The notes beneath the pieces were generated by a model. The model was not told where the DNA came from. It worked only from the letters and a program-made list of their open reading frames with translations, and made no database searches. A program made the translations under genes and the position numbers. DNA of 64,000 bases from Oxalobacteraceae bacterium CAVE-383. GTDB lineage: Bacteria; Pseudomonadota; Gammaproteobacteria; Burkholderiales; Burkholderiaceae_D. Positions 11,181-22,979 of this stretch are shown here, piece by piece. The DNA lies in NCBI GenBank assembly GCA_004134995.1, contig REGP01000001.1, positions 558,001 through 622,000 on the forward strand, given 5' to 3'. How positions within the stretch are numbered: the first letter of the stretch is position 1; the number at the start of each line of letters is the position of its first letter.

Positions 11181-11206
11181 AAAAAAAGCGCTTCGGCGCT
11201 TTTTTG
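11181..11206 (+). terminator. Intrinsic terminator after guaA
   Basis: A short stem AAGCGC-TTCG-GCGCTT is followed by six T residues, and the left arm is preceded by an A-run. It ends the guaBA transcript and may act for the convergent toxin gene. Confidence 0.88.
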
Positions 11207-11243
11207 CATTTTGAATAGCACCGGCCATGACTCATGAATTTGC

Positions 11244-11630
11244 TTACATTGCCCAGTGACTTGCCAGATCGAACGAAAGTTGCCGGTGATGGCGAATCGA
11301 AAGCAAATATACGGTGCCCTTGATCCGCGCATACAGCAACAGGTAATGCGTCATTGCGTATTCCTGCACTTCGCTTCCTTCGGCAATGGCATTCAACTGT
11401 GCGGTCAGGCGAACGATGCCGTTGCTTGTTTCTACGGAACGGGTGGGGCGTTCGAGGAAGGACGATCCAATTCCGGGAAAACGCTCCAGATTGGGAATAA
11501 CCGTATCCGATAGTTCATCCAATAGCGCATCGAATGCATGGGGTGCCTCGGCTCCTTGCAGAAACGCTTCGATTTCATCAAGATTGCGCTCGAAGTTGGT
11601 AGTGAGTTTGACGGTTTTGTGAGCTGTCAC
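11244..11630 (-). CDS. RelE/ParE-family toxin
   Basis: A 128-residue predicted type II toxin. The opening KTVKLTTNFERNLDEIEAFL fits the RelE/ParE fold, as do the late strands YLLLYARIKGTVYLLSIRHHRQLSF. The start is taken as GTG at 11630, 16 nt after the antitoxin stop; an ATG at 11747 would overlap the antitoxin by 100 nt. ParE members target gyrase and RelE members cut mRNA on ribosomes; the sequence does not settle which applies. It is the second gene of the operon. Confidence 0.8.
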   Translation of the reverse strand: MTAHKTVKLTTNFERNLDEIEAFLQGAEAPHAFDALLDELSDTVIPNLERFPGIGSSFLERPTRSVETSNGIVRLTAQLNAIAEGSEVQEYAMTHYLLLYARIKGTVYLLSIRHHRQLSFDLASHWAM

Positions 11631-11646
11631 GGCGCGAATTGACTTC

Positions 11647-11946
11647 TTATCTGGATGCTTTGGCGCGACGCCGCTTGATGGCGGAGATGGCGCCCAGAGC
11701 GTCTTTGACTTGTCCTGCTGCCACGTCAGCCAAGCCCTTGCTGGCATCGGCGATCAACAGTAAGTGAATGTGTTCCCGCTCCAACTGATGGTAGTAATCC
11801 AGTCGTTGTGCGTCGATGATGGCAACATAGCTTTCACCGTTTTTCGTGACAATTTTCTCTGCTCCCGCCTTCACCTGGTCTGCCAGCTCAGATAGATTGG
11901 CTCTGGCTTGGGATAAAGGAATCACATCGCTGGCTGAAATAGACAT
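11647..11946 (-). CDS. Phd/YefM-family antitoxin
   Basis: A 99-residue antitoxin. Residues about 8-45 carry the Phd signature (VIPLSQARANLSELADQV, then VTKNGESYVAIID). The rest should be the toxin-binding tail. ATG at 11946 has GGAG 6 nt upstream; an in-frame TTG four codons earlier overlaps that ribosome site and is discarded. It precedes the toxin, the usual order, and an inverted repeat lies 42 nt upstream. Confidence 0.88.
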   Translation of the reverse strand: MSISASDVIPLSQARANLSELADQVKAGAEKIVTKNGESYVAIIDAQRLDYYHQLEREHIHLLLIADASKGLADVAAGQVKDALGAISAIKRRRAKASR

Positions 11947-11987
11947 AGCGCACTCCAAGGCTTAAAAAACGTACAAAATAAGGTACA

Positions 11988-12002
11988 TAATATCGTATAT
12001 TA
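11988..12002. promoter_or_regulatory. Candidate autoregulatory operator of the Phd/ParE pair
   Basis: TAATAT-CGT-ATATTA is a perfect inverted repeat in the AT-rich promoter region of the antitoxin. GTAC also occurs twice just beside it. Phd proteins bind such palindromes to repress their own operon, so the assignment is by family and position. Confidence 0.5.
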
Positions 12003-12232
12003 CCTTGTTTGCAAAAACGCATTACAGTTTCTTCTTGGTTGATCGATCGCGATATGAGCGGGAGCATGTGGCGAAGATGAAGCGGACTATGCAGATTAGT
12101 AAAAAAAGCTCGTTTGTTATTCAGCCGTTTCCGAAATTGGTAAATGCAGGTTAACGGTAGTGGCGGTTAACAAACAAACCGCCTACTAATTTATTTCAAA
12201 ATTTCACACCGGATTGGCAGAATCAGAGCAAT

Positions 12233-12523
12233 TCATAAGCCATTTCGCTCCCCTGTAATACAAGCCCCAAAAATCCGACTGGCAATCAAACAAACAGTGT
12301 CCTCGTCATACCTGAGTTTTCCAGCTAAAGACACTGTCCATTCCTTTTCCTGATTTAACCAAACTACCATCGCACCATTCGTCTCACCGGCCAGCGCAGC
12401 ATTTAGTGCGCGTTTAAGTTTGGCGACGACATCAGCCCGGTTGGCATTCAAAGGGACATGATCAGAAGTTTTGGGAGAAGAACTCGAAGCCTTGCGCTTC
12501 GAAGGGCGGGGAGAGGGGGTCAT
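12233..12523 (-). CDS. Unknown small protein, paralogue of the one at 44042-44350 (copy A)
   Basis: A 96-residue protein. The start is ATG at 12523, with AAGGAA 7 nt upstream; a frame extension to 12550 lacks a ribosome site. Residues 1-30 are a Ser/Pro/Lys-rich low-complexity tail. The C-terminal 60 residues form a compact domain starting with DVVAKLKRAL. It continues through EWTVSLAGKL, DEDTVCLIASRI and FGAC. About 34 of 61 core positions are identical to copy B at 44.1 kb. I recognise no family. A 205-nt leader conserved with copy B lies immediately upstream. Confidence 0.8.
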   Translation of the reverse strand: MTPSPRPSKRKASSSSPKTSDHVPLNANRADVVAKLKRALNAALAGETNGAMVVWLNQEKEWTVSLAGKLRYDEDTVCLIASRIFGACITGERNGL

Positions 12524-12728
12524 GGAATTTCCTTCAAATCGTTTAACCACCCCGAAAGAGGCGGCCAGGCACCTGAACCCCGCAAATACACGGACGGCAG
12601 TTTTCCCCGAAGGTCTTGTATAGCTGCGCGTTACCCGGCCATAAAACTAATGGACGAAAAAAAAACCACGGCTGTCGGGCGAGGCTTCCGGTATTTGAAG
12701 TGGGTTCAGCCACTGAAGGAAACTTTAA
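12524..12728 (-). ncRNA. Conserved structured leader, copy A
   Basis: Reading leftward from 12728, this 205-nt region aligns with 43831-44041 almost end to end, although neither copy is coding. Invariant blocks include CCTCGCCCGACAG, TATGGCCGGGTAACG and ATACAAGACCTTCGGGGAAA. Four hairpins can be drawn in both copies with changes that keep pairing, for example TCCG/CGGG here against ACCG/CGGT in copy B, and CCGCCTC/GGGGTGG here against CCACCCTT/AAGGTGG. It ends at the ribosome site of the small protein. I do not recognise it as a known riboswitch. Probable cis-acting RNA; a free RNA is possible. Confidence 0.7.
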
Positions 12729-13151
12729 AAGTAAATACTACGCGAAACAAGCTGAGGGAATATGCGGTTTTGGTTCAATCAGATTTCATGGTAATGATTT
12801 TCGAGTTCCTGCTTGAAAGGAGCGCTTGTAGGCCTCTTACGCAAGCGCGTGTAATCCATCCACGCATTAAATTCATTCCGGAAATTGACTTGCAGAAATA
12901 TGTTAAAAAATATTTCCGGAACTGAACTCGCATTATTTCTCCCGGTCTTTTCTGTGCGCGCAATATGCGTGACGAAGTGATGTAAATAATTTATCCGTTT
13001 TTCAAAAAGCGTCATGCCCGTTCGGTTCTGCAAATCCGCAGACCTGCAACGGCATCGCGCTCGCGTTGAATTGCGACAATTTTTGAAAGCGGGATTCACG
13101 TAGGACGGCATGTTCCGGCATGCGTGCGCGAACGATGAGGGAATAGTAACG
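12729..13151. other. Intergenic stretch without a supported gene
   Basis: These 423 nt separate the copy A leader from the flippase gene. Open frames are short or have no ribosome site. A 10-bp inverted repeat (TTCCGGAAAT at 12876-12885, ATTTCCGGAA at 12912-12921) surrounds an AT-rich loop. The promoter for the flippase operon should lie here, but no clear hexamer pair stands out. A modest A/T rise compared with the core genes is visible. Confidence 0.5.
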
Positions 13152-14684
13152 ATGCGTGAAAAGAGCATCAAAGGCAGCCTGGCATCCGGGTCGATCTGGT
13201 CGATTATGGACAACCTGGCGCAGCAAGTATTGTCATTCGTGATCTTCGCAGTGTTGGCGCGTTTTCTGGCGCCGGATGCATTCGGCTTGCTGACCGTGGC
13301 GCATCTCTTCATATTATTTACCCGGCTGGTGGTATTCGATGCGATTGCATTGCCGGTCGTGCGTACCGCGGAACCAAACGAACAATTATATTCCTGGGTG
13401 TTTACGTATTGCACGGCGGCTGGCCTGCTGCTGGCGGCGCTGATGTTTTTTTCGGCCGGCCTGGTGTCGTTTTTATTCCGGGCGCCCGAGCTGAAAACCG
13501 TATTGCAAGGCATGAGCGCGTCGGTTCTTTTCTTCGGCCTGGTGCGCGCCTATGAAGCGCGGCTGGTGCGCAACATGATGTTCCGGCAGCTCGCAATCCG
13601 CTCGATTGCGTCGGTCACGATCGGCGGCGTCATCGGCATCGGCCTTGCCGGCAGCGGCTGGGGTGCGATGTCGCTGGTGGTGCAACAGGTAAGCGCATCC
13701 GGACTGGCGCTGGTGCTGGTCGTGGCGCAAAGCCGCTGGCTGCCGCGCATTGTGTTCGATCGCGCGCTGACACGCAAATATTGGGACGATATCCAGAAGG
13801 TGGGCATGAGCGGCGTTCTGGGATTCGCCAACAGCAATGGCGACTCGCTGCTGGTAAGCCTCTTGCTCGGACCGTATGCAACCGGCCTGTACAACCTGGC
13901 CAAGCGCGTGACTTCGGCGGTGTTTCTGGTGGTCGCCACCTCGCTGCAGAAAGTCGCGCTGCCGGTGTTTTCCGACGCTGGATCGGATGTGACGGCATTG
14001 CGTCAGGGCTATCTGAAAATGTTCGGCATCACGCTGTTCTGCATTGCGCCCTTGCTGTGTTTCCAGGCGGCCATGGCGGAGCCGCTGGTGACGGCGGTGT
14101 TCGGCGCGAAGTGGCTGCCGGCGGCGCCGATCATCGGCGTGCTGGCGCTTCTGTATCTGGTGACGTCGATCGTGGATTTGAACGACTACCTTTTTTTCGC
14201 GACGGGAAGAAATCGCATGCCGGTATTGCTTGGCGCCGTGCAATTGATCCTTGCCACTTTGCTGGCGGGGGGGTCTTATCGATTCGGCTTGCTCGGCATG
14301 AGCCTGTCGTTCTGCGCCGCTTACTTGCTGGTGTTTCCGGTATCGCAAATATTGGTGAACCGCGCGCTCGGCATGAACCTGAGCATGATGTGGTATGCGC
14401 TGGCGCCGCCGCTGGTGGGCAGCATCGCGTTGACGCTGGGCTTGATCGCATACCGGCTGCTGATGCCGCGGCATGTCACGGATGTAATGCTGGTCGGCGG
14501 CAGCGTTGTGGTTGCCTGTCTGTTATATCCGCTCGTGGTGCTTGCCACCGGGTGGCGCATCAGAGCGGTTAACGATGCATGGCATGGCCTGTTGCTATCG
14601 ACTATCCGCTTACGCCGTTTTCTAATAAAAGGAGGCAGCCATGCCGCTGATTCAAAAAGTTCAGATTCCCAAGCTTCCGCTTAG
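13152..14684 (+). CDS. Polysaccharide flippase (Wzx-like, MOP superfamily)
   Basis: A 510-residue integral membrane protein with about 12-14 hydrophobic helices. The N-terminus (SIKGSLASGSIWSIMDN, then VLARFLAPDAFGLLTVA) is characteristic of lipopolysaccharide and exopolysaccharide flippases. These move undecaprenyl-linked sugars across the inner membrane. ATG at 13152 is used because GAGGGAA precedes it by 8 nt; an earlier ATG at 13110 lacks a site. No glycosyltransferases or polymerase are nearby, so this is an orphan or displaced member. It overlaps the next gene by 44 nt. Confidence 0.88.
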   Translation: MREKSIKGSLASGSIWSIMDNLAQQVLSFVIFAVLARFLAPDAFGLLTVAHLFILFTRLVVFDAIALPVVRTAEPNEQLYSWVFTYCTAAGLLLAALMFFSAGLVSFLFRAPELKTVLQGMSASVLFFGLVRAYEARLVRNMMFRQLAIRSIASVTIGGVIGIGLAGSGWGAMSLVVQQVSASGLALVLVVAQSRWLPRIVFDRALTRKYWDDIQKVGMSGVLGFANSNGDSLLVSLLLGPYATGLYNLAKRVTSAVFLVVATSLQKVALPVFSDAGSDVTALRQGYLKMFGITLFCIAPLLCFQAAMAEPLVTAVFGAKWLPAAPIIGVLALLYLVTSIVDLNDYLFFATGRNRMPVLLGAVQLILATLLAGGSYRFGLLGMSLSFCAAYLLVFPVSQILVNRALGMNLSMMWYALAPPLVGSIALTLGLIAYRLLMPRHVTDVMLVGGSVVVACLLYPLVVLATGWRIRAVNDAWHGLLLSTIRLRRFLIKGGSHAADSKSSDSQASA

Positions 14685-15627
14685 ATTTCTTTTTTTTACG
14701 ACATCGGTGATTACGCGAAATATATTGCAAAGGCGTTCAGTCTTCACATTGCAGACATGGCGTAGAGCGGCGCTGCTGCTATTTAATCTGCGGCAGCATT
14801 TGCGGCTCATCCATATTCTCAGCCATCCGCAAGTGACGAAATTAATGACCGGCAATCCGGAGTTGTCATATAAATATTTAAGAAATTACATAGCGCTTGA
14901 GATATCCACCGCGAATTGCCTCGCGATATTAAGCGAACATTATGCCTACCTGCAGACACGCTTCAAAAATGATTTCCTGGATATTGTCTATCAATCCGGC
15001 ATCCCGCTTTGGGCCCAATGCATCGATGATGTTTCCTTTGAAATAGTGATGGACTTTCCGCATACCATCGATTTTGAAGGCGACTTGTGTCTTATCTTCA
15101 AAAAAGATCAAGTAAGTATTTATCGGATTATTTTCGTCATCGCCAATGGCAGTTCGTTTGGGCTGCCGAAGCGTAATGTGCTCTTTATCTCCAGCATTCA
15201 GGGCATGGGCGATTTCGAGGACATCCGGCTGGCGACAAAAATTTGCTGCGATATTCAGCCGGCCCAGCTATTGATGGCCGCCATGAGCGGGCTTGGAACG
15301 GCGCTCGGTTTCGATACGATCGTGGGCATCGGCAACAAGAATCAACTTTCCAAGGGCGCCAAATTATATTTTTCGTATGACCATTTCTTCGCGAATTACG
15401 GCAATCGGATTCCTAAAACGAATTTTTATGAAATTCCGCTTCCCTATGCGGAAAAACCGCTGGATTCAATCGATGCCCGCCATCGCAAAAGGTCACAGAA
15501 AAAACGTGTTTTTAAAAACGAAATCACAGACCAGGTGGCGTTCTCCATTGCGCAATATTGCATTGAAAGCCGCCAGGTATTGAGCGAACCCCTCGTGCTG
15601 CCGCAATCGCTTAGCTTGCCGCTGTAG
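14641..15627 (+). CDS. DUF535 / VirK-YbjX family protein
   Basis: A 328-residue protein. The centre has the DUF535 pattern: FEGDLCLIFKKD, IYRIIFVIANGSSFGL, FISSIQGMGDFEDIRLATK and DTIVGIGNKNQLSKG. Family members VirK and YbjX affect envelope and antimicrobial-peptide resistance in enteric bacteria, but the biochemistry is unknown. It starts within the flippase gene behind a strong AAAGGAGG site, so translation is coupled. Third positions are visibly richer in A/T than in neighbouring core genes, consistent with horizontal origin of the pair. Confidence 0.82.
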   Translation: MPLIQKVQIPKLPLRFLFFTTSVITRNILQRRSVFTLQTWRRAALLLFNLRQHLRLIHILSHPQVTKLMTGNPELSYKYLRNYIALEISTANCLAILSEHYAYLQTRFKNDFLDIVYQSGIPLWAQCIDDVSFEIVMDFPHTIDFEGDLCLIFKKDQVSIYRIIFVIANGSSFGLPKRNVLFISSIQGMGDFEDIRLATKICCDIQPAQLLMAAMSGLGTALGFDTIVGIGNKNQLSKGAKLYFSYDHFFANYGNRIPKTNFYEIPLPYAEKPLDSIDARHRKRSQKKRVFKNEITDQVAFSIAQYCIESRQVLSEPLVLPQSLSLPL

Positions 15628-15643
15628 GCCCGCGCCCCGTCAC

Positions 15644-16120
15644 TCATGCCTTTTCAGAAGGCGTATTCGCGGCCGGGTAGGGTTCATCGAGCGCGACGGA
15701 ACCGGTCTCCAGCAGCGACTTCAGATTGGACATGATCTTCGGCCAGCCGCCGGACACCGCCTCGATGAATTTGGAAGGATCGCGCTCGATGGTGTGCGTG
15801 ATGGATAGCTTGACCGCCGTCCCAACCGCTTCCAGGTCCATCGCGCAGCGCGATTCGCCTTCGGCCTTGAGTTCGGGCTTGTTCTGGTGCTGCCAGCGGA
15901 TCACCAGGCGCCGCGGCGGCTCGGCCTCGATGATTTCGCCGGCGTCGAAGATCTGGCCATCGCCGGTCATCAATTTCCACGAGGATCCCGCCGTCCATTC
16001 GGATTCGCAGCGCATGCCGAACCAGTATTGCCTGATGAATTCCACGTCGGTCAATGCAGACCACAGTTGCTCCGGCGTGGTGCGGATGTAAGTCACGTAA
16101 ACGAAGGTTGATCTAGCCAT
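15644..16120 (-). CDS. AHSA1/SRPBCC domain protein
   Basis: A 158-residue helix-grip protein. Family marks are FVYVTYIRTTPEQLWSALTD at the start, FIRQYWFGM, GEIIEAEPPRRLVIRW in the middle and a final helix around SGGWPKIMSNLKSLLE. It is the second gene after an ArsR regulator, overlapping by 8 nt. In this very common ArsR-AHSA1 pair the SRPBCC partner is thought to bind a small hydrophobic ligand; the substrate is unknown. Confidence 0.9.
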   Translation of the reverse strand: MARSTFVYVTYIRTTPEQLWSALTDVEFIRQYWFGMRCESEWTAGSSWKLMTGDGQIFDAGEIIEAEPPRRLVIRWQHQNKPELKAEGESRCAMDLEAVGTAVKLSITHTIERDPSKFIEAVSGGWPKIMSNLKSLLETGSVALDEPYPAANTPSEKA

Positions 16121-16448
16121 TGGTTTTCTCCAGTCGTCGTTTCAGGTCATCGAGCGCCTTCAGGCGCGGTTTTTCAAACTTGGCAATCCAGCGTTCGTAA
16201 ATTTCCTGCAATGGCACCGGATTGAGGAAGTGCAATTTGTCGCGGCCTTGACGCATGGTGACGACCAGATTCGCGGCCTCCAGCAGATCGAGATGCTGGG
16301 TCACGCCTTGCCGCGTCATGTCCATGTGCTCGCACAACGCATTGAGCGTGCGCCCGTCATGCGCATGCAGCAGATCCAGCAGCTTGCGCCGATTGGGATC
16401 GGCCAGCGCCTTGAACAGCAGATCGGTGTCTTGAGGGGACTCGGCCAT
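16113..16448 (-). CDS. ArsR-family transcriptional repressor
   Basis: A 111-residue winged-helix regulator. The N-terminal helix DLLFKALADPNRRKLLDLL and the recognition helix MTRQGVTQHLDLLEAANLV are typical. No CxC metal site is present, so metal sensing by the classical ArsR route is unlikely. ATG at 16448 is chosen because the longer frame to 16490 would run through two operator palindromes; no good ribosome site precedes it. It is translationally coupled to the AHSA1 gene. Confidence 0.9.
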   Translation of the reverse strand: MAESPQDTDLLFKALADPNRRKLLDLLHAHDGRTLNALCEHMDMTRQGVTQHLDLLEAANLVVTMRQGRDKLHFLNPVPLQEIYERWIAKFEKPRLKALDDLKRRLEKTNG

Positions 16449-16459
16449 GGAATTCAAAT

Positions 16460-16475
16460 GCAAGTATTTACTTGC
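16460..16475. promoter_or_regulatory. Operator palindrome 1 of the ArsR/AHSA1 operon
   Basis: GCAAGTA-TT-TACTTGC is a perfect 16-bp palindrome, 12 nt upstream of the ArsR start. It shares the half-site GCAAGT with the second palindrome 27 bp away, centre to centre. It is the obvious autoregulatory site. Confidence 0.8.
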
Positions 16476-16484
16476 CTGAAGTAT

Positions 16485-16504
16485 ATGCAAGTGAATACTT
16501 GCAT
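16485..16504. promoter_or_regulatory. Operator palindrome 2 of the ArsR/AHSA1 operon
   Basis: ATGCAAGT-GAAT-ACTTGCAT is a perfect inverted repeat with 8-nt arms, sharing the GCAAGT half-site with palindrome 1. Two sites in one promoter suggest cooperative repression. Confidence 0.8.
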
Positions 16505-16539
16505 GTCAAGCCGTTTTTAGTGCGATGCGGCGTGGAAAC

Positions 16540-17184
16540 TCACCGTTCCCAATTCGATCCCAAAATGATGCTGCACAGATTCACCCGCTTGAAATCCGGA
16601 TCCTTGCAGGCCAGGAAATCATCGTTGAAGGTGCCGAAGGTGCTATGGGGCCGATGCGCCATCCCGTGATAAAACGCATCGATCATCTTGTGGGGAAAAT
16701 CGGCGCCGCGGGGATATGCGGCGATTACCGTTTCGCGTTGTTCTTCCGTGAATTGCTCAAAGCCGCGTCCGGCGACGTCCATTCCCGCACCGGCCTGCAG
16801 CAAGGCAATTTCCGGATGCATATGTTCCGGAATGCCCGGCGTCGTATGCAGGGCGACGGCGTTCCAGACCTTTTCTATATCCTGTTCGGCGATATTGTGG
16901 CTCCGCAGAAAATCGCGCGCGGCGTTCGCGCCATCCACCTCGAAGCGAAGCTGGCTGTCGCGATAGATCGATGTCAGGCCCAGGTCGTGGAACATGGCCG
17001 CGACGTAAAGCAACTCCGGATCGAAATCCATGTCTTTCCGTTGCCCGGTGAGGGCGCCCCAAAAATAGACGCGAACGGAGTGGGAAAACAGCAATTCGCT
17101 TTCGGTGTCGCGTATGAGCTGCGTAAGCTCGCGCGCCAATTTGCTGTCGGGAATTTTTACGCTGGAAATGTCGTTCGCCGCCAC
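16540..17184 (-). CDS. HD-domain phosphohydrolase family protein
   Basis: A 214-residue protein. The start is GTG at 17184, preceded by AGGAGG at 8-nt spacing; the frame extends to 17385 but without a site. The HD motif is in LYVAAMFHDLGL, with an upstream histidine in LLFSHSVRVYFWG and later conserved H/D residues (VALHTTPGIPEHMHPE). This layout resembles cyanamide hydratase-like and other small-molecule HD hydrolases rather than cyclic-di-GMP HD-GYP enzymes. The substrate is not predictable. It lies downstream of lhr on the same strand. Confidence 0.82.
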   Translation of the reverse strand: MAANDISSVKIPDSKLARELTQLIRDTESELLFSHSVRVYFWGALTGQRKDMDFDPELLYVAAMFHDLGLTSIYRDSQLRFEVDGANAARDFLRSHNIAEQDIEKVWNAVALHTTPGIPEHMHPEIALLQAGAGMDVAGRGFEQFTEEQRETVIAAYPRGADFPHKMIDAFYHGMAHRPHSTFGTFNDDFLACKDPDFKRVNLCSIILGSNWER

Positions 17185-17338
17185 GGTTTTATCCTCCTGT
17201 ATCTGACCGGATCGCTCCGTTGATATCGAGAATACGCTTCTCCCGCGGCATAAAACAGTGCCAAGATTGTGAATTCCGAATGTACCATTGGAAATAGGAC
17301 GGGCCCGAACAGCATCATCTTCTTGGCAGCGTAAAAAT

Positions 17339-21829
<4,491 letters not shown>

Positions 21830-21995
21830 GACGATTCAGATGAGGGCGCCGCCGCCGATGGCAAGGCCATGCGTTGAACGCCCTCTTGGGCTTGCAAGAG
21901 GGATTAGTCTACAGAATTATTGGCGCGGGCGTCCCGCGCCGGTTTCAGGGAAGCGCCTCCCCGGAACCCGGCGCCGGCGCATTTGTCCCAGATCC

Positions 21996-22892
21996 ATGGG
22001 AAAAATTCATATCGGCATTTCCGGCTGGCGCTATGCGCCATGGCGCGGGGTGTTTTATCCAAAGGGCTTGCGCCAGGCCGACGAGCTGTCGTTCGCCTCG
22101 CGCGCCTTGCCGACGATAGAACTCAACGGTTCTTTCTATGCCTTGCAACGGCCTTCCAGTTATGCCGCCTGGCATGCGGCGACGCCGCCGGGATTCGTCT
22201 TCAGCGTCAAGGGCAACCGCATGATCACGCATATCCGGCGGCTGCGCGATATCGAAACGCCGCTGGCGAATGTGTTTGCTTCCGGCGTATTCAATCTGCG
22301 CGAAAAGCTCGGTCCCTTCTTGTGGCAGTTTCCGCCCAGTTTTCGCTACGATGCCGAACGGGTCGAGCATTTTCTTGGCCTGCTGCCGCGCGACACGGCG
22401 CAGGCGCTGGAACTGGCGCGCCATTGCGATCCGCGCATGCGCGAGCGCAGCGCCCTGGAGATCGACAAGAAACGCAAGCTGCGCCATGCAATGGAAATCC
22501 GGCATGAGAGTTTTCTCGACGAATCCTTTGTCGCGCTGCTGCGTAAATACAATGTGGCGCTGGTGGTGGCCGACACCGCCGGCAAATGGCCGTATCGGGA
22601 AGACGTGACGGCGGATTTCATGTACCTGCGCCTGCACGGCGAAAAGACGCTGTATTCGGGCGCCTATGCGGAAGCGACGCTGGATCGCTGGGCCGAGGCC
22701 ATCCATGCCTGGAGCCAAGGCGGGCAGCCGCGCGAGGGGCCGCGAATTTCAGGCGCCGATCCGCCCCGGCGCGCCGGCCGCGACGTCTACTGCTATTTCG
22801 ATAACGATATCAAGGTCGATGCGCCGTTCGACGCGCAGCGCCTGATCGACCGGCTGGGCCTGCGCAAGGCCGGCGCCGGGGATGTGGCGTAA
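21996..22892 (+). CDS. DUF72 domain-containing protein
   Basis: A 298-residue protein of the DUF72 (YecE) TIM-barrel family. Visible marks are IGISGWRYAPWRGVFYP at the N-terminus, IELNGSFYALQRPSSYAAW, FSVKGNRMITH, GPFLWQFPPSF, and the C-terminal YLRLHGEKTLYSGAY and YCYFDNDIK. ATG at 21996 fits the family start; the frame continues upstream only as the antisense shadow of lhr. The biochemical role is unknown. It is divergent from lhr with a 166-nt gap. Confidence 0.9.
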   Translation: MGKIHIGISGWRYAPWRGVFYPKGLRQADELSFASRALPTIELNGSFYALQRPSSYAAWHAATPPGFVFSVKGNRMITHIRRLRDIETPLANVFASGVFNLREKLGPFLWQFPPSFRYDAERVEHFLGLLPRDTAQALELARHCDPRMRERSALEIDKKRKLRHAMEIRHESFLDESFVALLRKYNVALVVADTAGKWPYREDVTADFMYLRLHGEKTLYSGAYAEATLDRWAEAIHAWSQGGQPREGPRISGADPPRRAGRDVYCYFDNDIKVDAPFDAQRLIDRLGLRKAGAGDVA

Positions 22893-22979
22893 TAAAGCGG
22901 TGTAATCCAGGCGCGTAATACAATCTTCACGATATCCGCTTATCCGCAATATCCCGGCATCGCCTTTCTGGAGATTTCC

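Noticed and set aside
12141-12185. Inverted repeat GGCGGTT/AACCGCC downstream of small protein copy A as a terminator
   Set aside because: The stem is short and no T-run follows on the strand that would need it.
12458-12925. Rightward frame of 155 codons across leader copy A
   Set aside because: It runs antisense through the conserved leader, whose alignment with copy B contains indels that are not multiples of three, so it is not a conserved coding region.
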